Positions 1 through 10,966 are shown, counted from the stretch's first letter. The stretch is 32,040 nt of DNA from Candolleomyces eurysporus (GCA_027579435.1 JANBPK010000161.1:1-32040), one strand, 5' to 3'. Numbers and translations are program-made. Notes: generated by a model not told the origin, from the sequence alone.

Positions 1-307
1 GACCACCACGACCGCCACGGCGGCGGGCTAGCCGACCGCGACGACCACCCTTTCGGCCTCCACCTCGGCGTCCTCGGCCACGCTCGACGAGCTCAGCGTC
101 GGTGTCGATCAATTCGACGGGGGTGGTGGGGGAGCATGGTGAGAAGGCTCGACGGACCTCGAGGTCCAATTCACGGGGGTGGTGGGGAGCATGGTGAGAA
201 GGCTCACGCGCCTCGAGGTCGAATTCTTGGCTAGGTGTGGGCGCAGCGATAACGCTGGAAGCACCAATGACGACAGCAGCGAATGCAGCAGCAGTAGAGA
301 ATCGCAT
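1..307 (-). CDS. Small secreted Gly/Arg-rich protein, copy 1 (3' end outside window)
   Basis: The frame is open for 102 codons from the ATG at 307 down to base 1 with no stop, so the gene is partial. Residues 1-22 form a clear secretion signal (MRFSTAAAFAAVVIGASSVIA followed by APTP). An acidic stretch with an E(F/L)DLEVR-type motif occurs twice, then ELIDTDAELVERGRG, then a tail made almost only of Gly and Arg. The start is supported by the paralogue at 31777, which opens with the same MRFSTAA. I do not recognise the family. By inference it is an exported basic polypeptide; the RR and KGGRR sites could be cut by a Kex2-type protease. A TATA box lies at 581-586. The second of two tandem 55-bp coding repeats is read in a different frame from the first (see findings). 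Confidence 0.72.
   Translation of the reverse strand, partial: MRFSTAAAFAAVVIGASSVIAAPTPSQEFDLEAREPSHHAPHHPRELDLEVRRAFSPCSPTTPVELIDTDAELVERGRGRRGGGRKGGRRGRLARRRGGRGG
117..226 (-). repeat. Tandem duplication of about 55 bp inside secreted-protein gene
   Basis: Bases 117-172 and 173-226 are adjacent near-identical copies. Each contains the reverse complement of a segment encoding DLE(A/V)R followed by Ser/His/Pro-rich sequence. The copies differ by single-base length changes in C/G runs. Confidence 0.8.
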
Positions 308-580
308 GTTTATTTAGTTGGGCTAGAAGGGGTACGAAGGTCAGTCTTGAATGCGAAGAACAAAAAGTCTAACAGCCGACATACTTGAAGAGAGATGCGA
401 GGTTTATTTAGTTTGAAGATGAAATGTGTAGGACCAGCCTAAGTATCTGTAGGGGACAAAGTTGAGGAGGTCAATGAAGGAGCATGGGAAGACGAAGGCG
501 AGAGGGAGCTACCTGAGATGAGCTGTGAGATTGGGGAGATGCACCAGGCACTGGAGAAACAGAGAGTGCATTGGACTGCA

Positions 581-586
581 TTTATA
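581..586 (-). promoter_or_regulatory. TATA box of secreted-protein gene copy 1
   Basis: TATAAA on the minus strand, about 275 bp before the ATG. The same hexamer in the same surrounding sequence occurs upstream of the inverted paralogue at 31485-31490. Downstream of both lies conserved CTCATCTCAG/GTAGCT followed by a CAG, which looks like a 5'UTR intron. Confidence 0.6.
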
Positions 587-1240
587 CCTTCTCTCCTTCT
601 CGTCACGGGACTAGGTGGTGTACGGTATAGTGCAACATAGATCGTATCACTCCAGAAGGTAGTCTCATCACCGTCTGTCAAAGTTTAGGAAACTGCGGTT
701 CTTGATGCACCGGAGCCACAGGAGTATCTGTATCAGTTACAAATTGCAGACAGAAGCCCCAAACGGCATGCCATCAGCCTGACAATGTCCAAAATACTCG
801 GTGACCTAGATACAAGATAAGGTTTACATCTTCTTCTGTGGTTTCCAGAACACGCACCTCGCCACTGCGCTATTCTTTGACCAGAAAATGGAGGGCGCTG
901 AGCACTTGCAGAGGCAGCCAGCGACGAATGGCGAACCATGATAATCGAGCATTATCCGTTTACCACGATGTCTTGTGGTGATGACAGTTTCTCGAATCGA
1001 TCCATCTGTTTACCCAAACCTGATGTCAAATGCCAGTCGTCAAGGAGCAGCAAAAAGTGGGGATCAGCGTTGAGAAATACGAAATACGAGAAGCACGAAC
1101 GACGTGTTTGAAGGCGACGAGATCAAAATTCAGAGGAATGATCAGGCGACAGACTGAATTGAGATACATTCAGCTTGGGGCCCAAGAAGCTCAGCGAGGA
1201 GACGAGTTCTGATACGAATCCGTGTCTCGAGGATATGGGC

Positions 1241-1325
1241 GGGTTGTGCGGTCGTGGAGACCTAGGAGTGGGTTGTGCGGTTGTGGAGAGACCCAGAAGC
1301 GGGTTGTGCGGTCATAGAGGAGACC
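1241..1325. repeat. Three-copy 29-31 bp tandem repeat
   Basis: The unit begins GGGTTGTGCGG and starts at 1241, 1270 and 1301. The copies differ by substitutions and 1-2 bp length changes, and carry the spacer words GTGGAGA and ACC. No open gene model includes it. Confidence 0.85.
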
Positions 1326-1910
1326 TTGCAACTGATTCTGTCATTGGGGTAAATTCGAGTTGGCAGTGCCTTGTTCATTTGCCACATGTGCGTGTTTCAC
1401 GGGCTTTCATTGTTACGAGGTCGACAAAGAAGTCCGTTGGCCTCAGTGCACGAGTGCACAGAGAAGCTGATTCCTGTCTCCATCTGTCAGATTCGATCAC
1501 TGGCCGCCGCAATCATGGCTGCTGCAAGCTGCCCAAAGAGCAAAAGAAATTTAGGGTTCTGCGTTCGTAACGTGGTTGAATCAGTGGAAAAAATTGAATG
1601 GGTGTGACAGGTGCGTACTGGACCCGAGAGTGCTCGACGGTGGCCAGAACAAATCTCTCGTATACCGGTCACCGAGCAGGCCGTTTGCAAAAATGGTCTG
1701 AAGGTTTGAGATATTTTTAAATTGCGAAAAAACGAAACTTCAAGGGAGTAGCCCCCAAGCAAGACGATGGTTGTGGTCATTGGTTCAATGGTGAACTCCA
1801 GCGTCAGCGCACAGTCTTTGGCTGGCAGATCAAACAAGAGCAAACAACCGTCTTGAGAATTTCGACGTCACTGACTCCCAGCTGGCCAACGTCGTTCTTG
1901 TCCACTCTTA

Positions 1911-4481
1911 ATGCTGCCTCGTAAATTCCTGAACCCCGGTTTCAGAAGAGGGTTCTCGATAGCACATGTCCTCCGAAATGTCGAGACCATAGTCTCAACG
2001 ACGGCGCAAATGCCAGAAACGCACGGACGCACAAAGCCGATGATTGGGAACATTTCGCTGAGGAAGCAAAGGGAGCCGGCTCCAGCTATGCAGGCTTTGG
2101 ATGAGCGAATTCATGCTCTGGAGATTGCTGCTGAAGTAGAAGTGAGTAGATAGTCTCCACGGCCTGTGGATTTCGCTAAAAATTACCCAGAAAGAAGAAG
2201 TAGCCCAAGAAGCGGCCTATTACTCGGAAAGGGACTTGGCAGCTTTTTATCAAGACGTGCTGGCCAATCCATTCGAAGACGAGGCCGAGCTACAGGTCAA
2301 TGAACAGGCACTGCGAAAGGCACAGGCTGCAGAGGACTCTGCCCTGGTGCAGGCCATGTATGAACGCTTCAACGTGGAAGGGACGTCGTCGAGCTCAGAG
2401 GCCGCGAATCCAGACTCTGAGAAGCCCGTTCAAGTCATCCTCTCAAGACTGGAATCCATTGTCGCGCGGCTCGAAGCTACAGAACGTCTTGTTGGCGCAG
2501 AGAAGACCCAATTCCCCATTAGCATCCTCACACTACGTGAATGCGAGGCTTTGGTTCGAGTATCGGTACGAGACTCATTCGGTGGAGAGTTCCACGACTT
2601 ACATCCCTCCAGGCTCGAGCAAAAGACGCGCATTCGGCAGAGCTTACCCTCGATTTAATGAAGGTGAGGTGTCAAGCCCAACAAACATTTCACTATGCTA
2701 ATGCTTCCTAGCGAACTGGACTTGCCCTTCCCGAGGCTGCCCTTACGAGCGTGTTACAACTCTACGCGATAGTGGGCAACTCAGCAGCGGCAGATCGCTT
2801 CGTGGAGACTTTCCTCACTTCTCCCGCAACAGAGGATCAGCGCCATTTCCACATCCTCGCCCACCTCAAAGCAACTCCAAAAGACCTCCTCCCGACATCC
2901 GCTCTCGATCTTCTCCACTCCTACGAAAGTCAAAATGTCCCAGCGCCGATCGCAACTTACACCTCAGTTATCTCGACTCTCTTCCACCTCCCTTCCTCGA
3001 TAGCACGCGGCCAGGCCTGGGATCTGTTCTCGCACATGCGATACGTGGCCCACCCCGATCCCAGTGTCGACTTGTACACCGTGATGATCAGTGCCTGCGC
3101 ATATCCACTAAAATCATCGCTTTCCTCCGAACCGGAGAAGGCGTTGGACCTCTGGACCGAAATGACGGTCGACCACAAGTTGATGCCGACGGTTGCGACG
3201 TACAACGCCGTCATCTTGGCCTGCGCCAGAGACGGGACGAAGGAGTTTGTCAGCGAGGCTTTCAGGCTTGCTCGACAGATGTTGGACTCCCATCGTGACG
3301 CCCAAGGACAGTCTGCGTATCGTCCGGATCGGAAGACCTTCTGTGCCCTGTTGGAAGGTGCCAAACGTATTGGCGACTTGGGTCGTGTGAGGTGGATTTT
3401 GGCTGAGATGACGAAGAGGCAGGAAGGATTGGAAGAGGTTAGTGCGCCAGCCGATGCCGGGGTCAACGAGGAGGTTATGATGCACGTCTTCAACGCGTAT
3501 GCAGCCTATAAACCACCATTCATCCGAGCCAAGACGGTGGTGCTCGATAGCCCGGTTGCGAAGGCACGGAATCCGGAAGCGGCACAAGCACAAAACGCTT
3601 CACCAGCCTCCGAAGAACGCTCGACTAGCGATATCGTTCCAGAAGACAGTCCTACGCCCCGATTCTCGCATATCCCGCCGCAGACTCACAATGAAGTCCT
3701 GGGAGAGGTCAACTTCCTATTCCAGTCCATTCGTGACTCTCAAGGCCAGCCCGACAGCAAGTTCCGCCATGTCAAGATCACCCCTCGACTTATCACCGCC
3801 TACCTCTCTGTCTTGTACAACCACTCGTCCCTTCGAGCTTCCAGCGACATCTTTTGGAGCATCTTCGAGGAGGTGGGCGTTCCGAGGACAGCACGAGCCT
3901 ACGTCGAGGCTCTCGACCGCTGTGCCAACGCCCGGAAAACACGAGATAGCGGCTCCGAACGTGATCACGCTCTCACTTTTGCTGAAGAGCTCTGGCGCCA
4001 CTGGGTTCCGATTGAGGCGAGTGGGAAGCACCCAGGCAGCGAGAGGAGGCTGGAAGCACGCACGATCGAACGGGCCAATGCAGCTATGATTCGAGTTTTG
4101 ACTCTGAATAACGAGTTGGATAGGGCGATGGACTTTGTGCGTGCTTTTGCGGCGAAATATCAGCCGGAGAGCGTTCGCAGGCCGCCACCGAAACCGTCTC
4201 TCAGGTCCACTAGGACGATTTTGGGTGGCGCGAGTCGACCGTTGGTGAGGATGACCGGGGCTACGGAGCTGCCGGACGATTACGTCCCGCCTGTGTTACT
4301 TTTCAAGGATTTGGAAGTGCTGCATCATAGGCTGGTGGCGTACGGGAGGGTGAAGGATATTGATTACATCAAGTGGCTATCTAAGGCGTATGAGTGGGCG
4401 TTGAGGGTGAGGAGGGACGAGTCGACGAAGTTTGTGCCTAAGGCGGATGTGAAGGTGCCTGTGGCTGTGAAAACTCCATAG
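1911..4481 (+). CDS. Mitochondrial pentatricopeptide-repeat (PPR) protein
   Basis: Four exons, all joined in phase 0: 1911-2141, 2191-2565, 2613-2663 and 2712-4481, giving 808 aa. The start is chosen because it opens a typical mitochondrial presequence (MLPRKFLNPGFRRGFS, Arg-rich with no acids). Helical repeat units of PPR type appear in the long last exon: around residue 300 (PIATYTSVISTL), 338 (VDLYTVMISACA), 377 (PTVATYNAVILACARDG), 421 (PDRKTFCALLEGAKR) and again near 575-610. The protein ends about 30 residues after a basic stretch (ALRVRRDES). PPR proteins of this kind bind organelle RNA in processing or translation; the exact partner cannot be told from the sequence. A reverse fragment of this gene lies near 28.7 kb, and copies of its 3' end lie at 10813 and 16474. 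Confidence 0.88.
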
Positions 4482-5175
4482 AGAGCTTTATAGAAGGATT
4501 CACCCGTGGTTGTGTGATATACTTATCGTATGTTAATGTTAATATCTGATGCCCATCTCATCCTAATATCAGGTCATCACATTTCTGGTTGCAAGTCTGA
4601 CATTCGGGGATAGCTTGGATAAACTGACCGTGCCAGCCAATGTGGGGCCATTGTTTACAGAAGTTGTCAGCACCGATGAACTCGTCTCATTCCATATCCA
4701 AGGATGGGGGGACTCGCTCTGACAGTATTCTAACTGCAGACGCATATGGAGCCATTTCTGAGCACCCTTGACAAATCAGGTAGATATCGTTTCCTATCCA
4801 CCTCCTTGCAACGTGTCGACTCATCTCAACACTGGTTCCTTTACAGTATTTTATCATCGCTTGCTTCGCATTACGATACACTCGATTCCCATTGGCCTTC
4901 TGAAAGATTCATTGGGATACGAATCTGATTCCACCGTGTCTAAGGCTTGAATTCCCAGACTCTCATAATTTACATTGTCCCACAAAGAAGCATCACTTTA
5001 CACTCCCATGGTCAGACGTCAAGGCCCGAGATTTGGGTCTCCATACGACCTCTTGAATAATCTGGATAATGTCACCCTCGGCGCCTAACCTCCGTATGAA
5101 GGTCGTATATAAAGACTTCTCTGATTATAGGCCAGATTCCAACCACTCTTCTCCTCGCCATCGACGCAAACCGAT
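4482..5175. promoter_or_regulatory. PPR 3'UTR and upstream region of P450-1
   Basis: The PPR 3'UTR runs to at least 4570. From about 4550 to the P450-1 ATG the sequence is shared with the upstream regions of P450-2, -3 and -4. Conserved landmarks are the word GATGCCCATCTCATCC, a GGTTGCAAGT(C/G)TGACATT block, a GGAGCCATTT block about 430 bp before the ATG, TCCCACAAAGAAGCA, and CGGCGCCT just before the TATA box. The GGAGCCATTT block begins ATG only in some copies and its frame is not kept, so it is more likely regulatory than coding. Confidence 0.6.
5106..5113 (+). promoter_or_regulatory. TATA box of P450-1
   Basis: TATATAAA, 63 bp before the ATG, inside GTCGTATATAAAGACTTCT, which is kept in P450-2 and P450-4 and nearly kept in P450-3. 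Confidence 0.75.
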
Positions 5176-7302
5176 ATGGCGACTGCCACTGAGCTGCTGG
5201 CTACTGCAGCCATCGTGTATTTTTTGCACCAGTGTTTCATGTTTTATAGGATTCGGTCCAAGGTGAGCTTCATCATCAGCGTTTGCGATTGATCACTGCA
5301 TCACGAAACTGATCTTCATGATCCTCGTACTTAGATTCGCAACATCCCAACCGTAGGATCGGATAACTTTTTGGGAGCGACCCTGGACTCTCTCAAGTTC
5401 ATTCTTCGTGGTCATGAGTCGGTCAAAGAGGGGTATCTCAAGGTGCGTCCATGACTGCTGCCCGGATAAGATAAAACCTTACGGTTCGCACCGGCCTCTA
5501 GTACAAAGGGATGGCGTTCAAGATCCCGACTATCACTACATCGTCTGGTTGGCTTATTTTCGTAAACGAGGAACCGATGATCGAGGAGCTGCGCAAAGCC
5601 CCATCAGACGTGCTATCTTTCAGCGAGACCACAGTTGACTTGATGCAAAGTGAAATAGTGTTTGGTAAACATGCACATGCCAATGATTTCGAAGTCGATG
5701 TCGTGAGGAGACCTTTGACAAGAGCTTTCCCATCTCGGTTTGGGGAGATTACGGACGAGATCGTCGAGTCCTGCAAGCATTACTTGCCTACCGGAAGCGG
5801 TGAGTCCTTTTGTCGTATCGTGAAATTTCCGTCGATCTCTGACTAAAGTTAGACTGGGTTTCATTGAACCTGCGAAAGAATCTCATCCATATCGTTTGTC
5901 GAACAACTAATCGACTTTTCGTCGGTCTCCCTCTCTGTAAGTGGATATCTCCTCTGGAGGCTGCTTTGGCGACCATGCTCAAAATTTGGACTCTGGTGAT
6001 TCAGGTAGAAATCCCGAATATCGCAAGATCCAGGAAGATTGGACTGTCCATGTCATGATGGCCGCACACGTCGCCCATCTGTTCCCGAAAGCTTTGAAAC
6101 CGTGCGTCCTTCGTACTCAAAAGTCTTGTCCCTATCACTTATTTTGGGAGCTATAGTATTGCTAAGTTGTTCGTGGGCAAGGTCGAGTCGATGACGAGGA
6201 AAGTGGAGAAGTTCTTGGGTCCGATTATCACTGAGAGGCTGGAGAAAGATGCAAAGCATGGCCCCAACTGGGAAGGTAGACCGGTGAGTACATCTATATC
6301 CGAGTTCGAGCGACTTCTGTACTAAACTCTTAGGACAGAGCGATTTGGTCTCCTGGTTAATCGACTTCGCTCCGCCGGAGCACAAGAACGTCGAGGACGT
6401 CACTGTTCGCGTTATGCTTATCAACTTCGCGGCCATTCATACTACCTCATTGGTATGGCTTTCGTTGTTTACCCTCACAGTGTTTGCGTCTTGATCGTCT
6501 TGAATTTCATAGACCTTAACCAACGCCCTATTGGACGTCGCAGCGCGACCTGAGTACATCAAGCCTCTCAGAGAGGAAATGGAGGAAATCATTGGTAATC
6601 ACGGCTGGACTAAGGAGGCCATGGGTCGAATGCGGAAGCTCGATAGTTTCATCAAAGAGTCGAGCCGATTGGCCGGTATAAGTGAAAGTAAGCTTAATAC
6701 TTCGGCTTGCAACTGCTGGTTTCTGACTCGAGCTCGATCAGTCGTGGTTGCAAGGAAAGCGGTGAAAGATTTCACCTTCTCAAATGGGTTGACCATTCCC
6801 GCTGGGTATACGGTCGCGGCGGCCAGCTCAGGTGTTCACACAAACCCGGTACGTCATTTGTAGGCTATCCTTCTCAATAAAGATATTGACATATCTGGTC
6901 AACGTAAAAGATGGTTTATGAAGACCCCAAATCTTTCAATGGATTCCGATTCTTTGAGATGCGACAGAATGGCACGAACGAGTACGATTCCCTGCGCCAT
7001 CAAATGGTGTCTTTGGACTCTACCTATCTACTCTTTGGTCATGGACGTCATGCCTGGTACGTGTTTGCAACGGTTTTGACCTTAAGAATTGAAGCTCACT
7101 GTCGAGCCATTAAAACCNTTGCAGCCCCGGGAGGTTCTTCGCGGTGAACGAGGTCAAAGCGATGATGGCTCACATCCTTCTGAACTACGATGTCAAGCTC
7201 CCAGGAGATTCGAAGGAAATTCCACCTGGAACGTATTTTGCCGGTGCCAGGTCTCCTGCCCCTAACGCAGAGGTGATGTTCAGGAAGCGAAAGGTGGATT
7301 GA
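5176..7302 (+). CDS. Cytochrome P450 monooxygenase, paralogue 1
   Basis: Eleven exons: 5176-5262, 5335-5442, 5502-5799, 5853-5936, 6005-6101, 6157-6283, 6339-6452, 6513-6687, 6742-6848, 6911-7056 and 7125-7302. Total 1521 bp, 506 aa, a normal fungal P450 length. Residues 4-24 are a hydrophobic anchor, so the enzyme should sit on the ER facing the cytosol and take electrons from P450 reductase. The I-helix carries FAAIHTTS (about 297-304), the K-helix ExxR is ESSR (354-357), then FNGFRF (408-413) and the haem loop FGHGRHACPG with Cys448. The last intron splits that Cys codon (TG/C). The His-Thr-Thr I-helix and the GRHACPGRFFA loop fit the ent-kaurene-oxidase-like/CYP512-like group of basidiomycetes; that family call is from memory and the substrate is unknown. 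A lone N at 7118 falls in an intron. Confidence 0.93.
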
Positions 7303-8529
7303 GGTCGAGCTAAGGGGTCGTCGCTACCGTTTGCTTTGGTTGTATTGGCTCGTAGCTTTTCCTTTCAACTTGCTTTGCTCGTATTATCACTAACGAATGT
7401 TAATATCTGACAAGAATCCGAGACTACGACTTAGGTGTACTTGTGAAATTTTAGCTCGTGAAGTATATGGTCAATTTGTCGAGTTTTCCTTGAAATTTAC
7501 GTGCTTGTGGACGTGCAGTCGCAGTTGTAATGATCTCCCAGCCACATGCGGCACTGTCCCAGTGTACCTCCAACGGTTGACATGATATATGCAAAATACC
7601 CATGCTTATTTCCTGCAAGGCGTAGTTATGCAACGCGCTCTAAAGCTCGAGCTTAGGTGTGCATCCCAAAGTATATTTGCCTTGTAATTCATCTCTTGGA
7701 GACAGCCACAAAAAGCACAATAAAAATTGGGATCAGTGACGCACCCCTATGACTATGCAGTCAAAGTAAATAAAAGTAAATGAAATTCATTACTCTCAGC
7801 CGGCGGCCGACTCTACAAAAATGCAAATGCGGAAAGGACATACTTAGAAAAGGCTGTAAACTGATCGAGAGGTGATGCCCATCTCATCCTAATTTCAGGC
7901 CGCCCCATTTCTGGTTGCAAGTGTGACATTCGGGGATAGCTCGGGGTAAACTGACCGCGCCACGCATGTGGGCCCATGCTACAGAAGTTGTCGACCTTTC
8001 GGCACCCGAAGAAGCCCGTCTCATTCCATATTCAGGGTTACATCAACCTAGGAATGGGGAGACTCGCTCTGGCAGTATGCCAGTTGTAGGCGCGTATAGA
8101 GCCATTTTTGAGCACTCTTGACAAGGAAGAGGCAAACCGGGTAAGTATCGTACGAGTATCCACCTCCTTGTAACGTGTCAGCTCATCTCAACACTGGTCT
8201 CCTTACAGTATCTTCCTCGGCATTACGATATACCCAATTCTCATTGGCCTTCTGAAACACTAACTGGGATACAAATCTGGTTCCACTACGCCTAAGGCTT
8301 GAATTCCCAGACTCTCATAATTTACATTGTCCCACAAAGAAGCATCACTTTACACTCCCATGGTTATACCTTAAGGCCCGAGATTCGGGTCTCCAAACGA
8401 CCTTTTGAATAATCCGGATAATGTCACCCTCGGCGCCTAGCCTCCGTATGAAGGTCGTATATAAAGACTTCTCTGATTATAGGCCAGACTCCAACTTCAC
8501 TCTTCTTCTCGCCATCGACGCAAACCGAA
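7303..8529. other. P450-1 downstream flank, unique 460-bp segment, P450-2 upstream region
   Basis: 7303-7396 is P450 3' flank. At 7397-7410 the sequence switches to the PPR 3'UTR word ATGTTAATATCTGA. It is then interrupted by about 460 bp of unrelated sequence (7411-7871) and resumes at TGCCCATCTCATCC. 7872-8529 is the conserved P450 upstream region. The unique segment is AT-richer than its surroundings, has a 12-bp palindrome (AAGCTCGAGCTT) near 7642, and no gene I can support. Confidence 0.6.
8458..8465 (+). promoter_or_regulatory. TATA box of P450-2
   Basis: TATATAAA, 65 bp before the ATG, in the same sequence context as P450-1. Confidence 0.75.
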
Positions 8530-10652
8530 ATGGCGACCGCCACTGAGCTGCTGGTTACTGCAGCCATTGTGTATTTCTTGCACCAATGTTTCATGTTTTA
8601 TAGGATTCGGTCCAAGGTGAGCTTCATCATCAGCGTTTGCGATTTATCATTGCATCGCGAGACTGATCCTCATAATCCTCATACTTAGGTTCGCAACATC
8701 CCAACTGTAGGATCTGATAACTTTTTGGGAGCGACTCTAGATTCTTTCAAGTTCGTTCTTCGTGGTCATGAGTCGATTAAGGAGGGATATCTCAAGGTAC
8801 GTCCATAACTGCTGCTCGAATAAGACAAAGCTTACGACTTACACCGGCTTCTAGTACAAAGGGATGGCGTTCAAGATCCCAACCATCACTACATCGTCTG
8901 GATGGCTTATTTTCGTAAACGGGGAACAGATGATCGAGGAGCTGCGTAAAGCCCCATCAGACGTCCTATCTTTCAGCGAGACCACAATTGACTCGATGCA
9001 AACTGAGGTAGTGTTTGGTAAACATGCACATGCTAGTGAATTCCAAGTCGGTGTCGTCAGGAGCCCTTTGACAAGAGCTTTCCCATCTCGGTTTGCGGAG
9101 ATTACGGACGAGATCGTCGAGTCCTGCAAGCACTACTTGCCTACTGGAAGCGGTGAGTCCTTTTGTCGTACCGTTGACCTCTTAATACTTATCAAAATAG
9201 ACTGGGTTTCGTTAAGCCTGCAAAAGAATCTCATCCATATTGTTTGTCGAACGAGCAATAGACTCTTCGTCGGTCTCCCTCTCTGTAAGTGGTTATATCT
9301 CCTCTGGAGGCTGCTTTGGCGAACGTGCTCAAATTTTGGACGCTGGTGATTCAGGTAGAGATCCTGAATATCGCAAGATCCAGGAAGATTGGACTATCCA
9401 TGTCATGATTGCCGCACACGTCGCTCATCTGTTCCCGAAAGCTTTGAAACCGTGCGTCTTCTGTGCTCACAAATCTTGTCCTTATTACTTATTTTGGGAG
9501 CAATAGTATTGCTAAGCTGTTCGTGGGCAAGGTCGAGTCGATGACGAGGAAAGTGGAGAAATTCTTGGGTCCGATTATCACTGAGAGGCTGGAGAATGAT
9601 GCAAAGCACGGCCCTAACTGGGAAGGTAGACCGGTGAGTACATCTATATCCGAGTTCGAGTGACTTCTGTATTAAACTCTGAGGACAGAGCGATTTGGTC
9701 TCCTGGTTAATCGATTTCGCTCCGCCGGAGCACAAGAACGTCGAGGACATCACTGTTCGCGTTATGCTTATCAACTTCGCCGCCATTCATACTACCTCAT
9801 TGGTATGGCTTTCGTTGTCTACCCTCACCGTGCCTGCGTGTTGATCATCTTACGTTTTCTAGACCTTAACCAACGCCCTATTGGACATCGCAGTACGACC
9901 CGAGTACATCAAGCCTCTCAGAGAGGAAATGGAGGAAGTCATCGGTAATCATGGGTGGACTAAGGAGGCCATGGGCCGAATGTGGAAGCTCGATAGTTTC
10001 ATCAAAGAGTCGAGCCGATTGGCTGGTATAAGTGACAGTAAGTTTCATACTTCGCTTCGCAAGTGCTGGTTTCTGAGTCGAGTTCGAATCAGTCTCGATT
10101 GGAAGGAAAGCTGTGAAAGATTTCACCTTCTCAAATGGGTTGACTATTCCTGCTGGGTTCACGGTCGCGGCTGCCAGTTCAGCTATTCACACAGACCCGG
10201 TACGTCATTTATAGGCAATCCTCTCAACAAATATACTGACATTATCTGGTCGACGTCAAAGACGATTTATGAAGATCCCAATTCTTTTAATGGATTCCGA
10301 TTCTCTGAGATGCGACAGAATGGCACGAACGAATACGATCCTCTGCGCCATCAAATGGTGTCTTTGGACTCTACCTACCTACTCTTTGGTCATGGACGTC
10401 ATGCTTGGTACGTGTTTGCAACAGTTTTTACCTCAAGGATTGAAGCTCACTGTCGAGCCATTGGAACCCTTCAGCCCCGGGAGGTTCTTCGCAGTGAACG
10501 AGGTCAAGGCGATGATGGCTCACATCCTTCTAAACTACGATATTAAGCTCCCAGGAGACTCGAAAGAGATCCCACCTGGAAAGTATTTTGCCGGTGCCAG
10601 GGTTCCTGCCCCTAACGCGGAGATGATGTTCAGGAAGCGAAAGGCGGATTGA
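8530..10652 (+). CDS. Cytochrome P450 monooxygenase, paralogue 2
   Basis: Eleven exons with the same lengths and phases as P450-1: 8530-8616, 8689-8796, 8855-9152, 9201-9284, 9355-9451, 9507-9633, 9689-9802, 9863-10037, 10093-10199, 10262-10407 and 10475-10652. The product is 506 aa with no stop or frame break. It has the N-terminal anchor, AAIHTTS in the I-helix, ESSR at 354-357, FNGFRF and FGHGRHACPG with Cys448. It is clearly the closest relative of P450-1: both have an uninterrupted third exon where P450-3 and -4 carry an extra intron. Differences from P450-1 are scattered conservative changes (for example VGVV/VDVV near residue 130 and SISIGRK/SEIVVARK after the K-helix), as expected for a working duplicate with room for a changed substrate. 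Family and partners are as for P450-1. Confidence 0.93.
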
Positions 10653-10812
10653 GATTGAGCCCAAGGGGTCGTTACCGTTCTCTTTGATTGGATTGACTCG
10701 TAACTTTTCTCTTCTTTGATTTGCTAGTATTCTCACTGGCAATTACTAAATAAGATGCTCTGATATTTTTGCTGAAAGCTCGCGACTGACCGCTTTCAAG
10801 GAGTGTCAGGTG

Positions 10813-10966
10813 AGTCGACGAAGTTAGTGCCGAAGGAGGTCGTGAAAATACCTGTGGATCTGCGAGGACTTACATAAGAGCCTATAGAGATCTAATCTTC
10901 TGGTGGTTCCATGATATACCTATGGTATGTTCATATCGATATCTGACGCCTATCTCATCCTGTTTA
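10813..10966 (+). pseudogene. Relic of PPR gene 3' end
   Basis: Reads ESTKLVPKEVVKIPV before drifting to a stop at 10875; the PPR protein ends ESTKFVPKADVKVPV. The match continues into the 3'UTR (ATACCTATGGTATGTT, then TATCTGACGCCTATCTCATCC against 4510-4565). It has no start and no upstream exon, so it is a duplication breakpoint marker and not a gene. Confidence 0.85.

Larger units (their letters stand above)
1..1110. repeat. Left arm of inverted duplication (partner about 31050-32040)
   Basis: The reverse complement of this arm can be followed through 31050-32040: the coding start, the 5' leader, the TATA region and a block around 920-1090 that matches 31060-31240 (shared words include CAGATGGATCGAT and GCTTCTCGT). 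The arm is diverged, with many substitutions and small indels. Its inner edge fades near 1110; the outer edge lies beyond the window. Confidence 0.7.
308..1910. other. Intergenic region between divergent genes
   Basis: Contains the upstream sequence of the minus-strand secreted-protein gene (to about 1110), the short tandem repeat at 1241-1325, and 1330-1910, presumably the PPR promoter. Open frames here (for example 1175-1570) show no domain, no splice context and no counterpart among the duplicated segments. I see no gene. Confidence 0.6.

Noticed and set aside
1175..1570. 131-codon open frame upstream of the PPR gene
   Set aside because: It begins in the inverted arm, runs through the tandem repeat, has low-complexity composition and no splice context or domain.
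2957..3593. Long minus-strand open frames (178 and 159 codons) opposite the PPR gene
   Set aside because: They are shadows of the well-supported plus-strand PPR exon and show no domain.
4746..4928. Small conserved upstream ORF starting MEPFLST before P450-1
   Set aside because: The equivalent codon is ATA in P450-2, and the frame differs in P450-3 and -4. The conservation is at DNA level.
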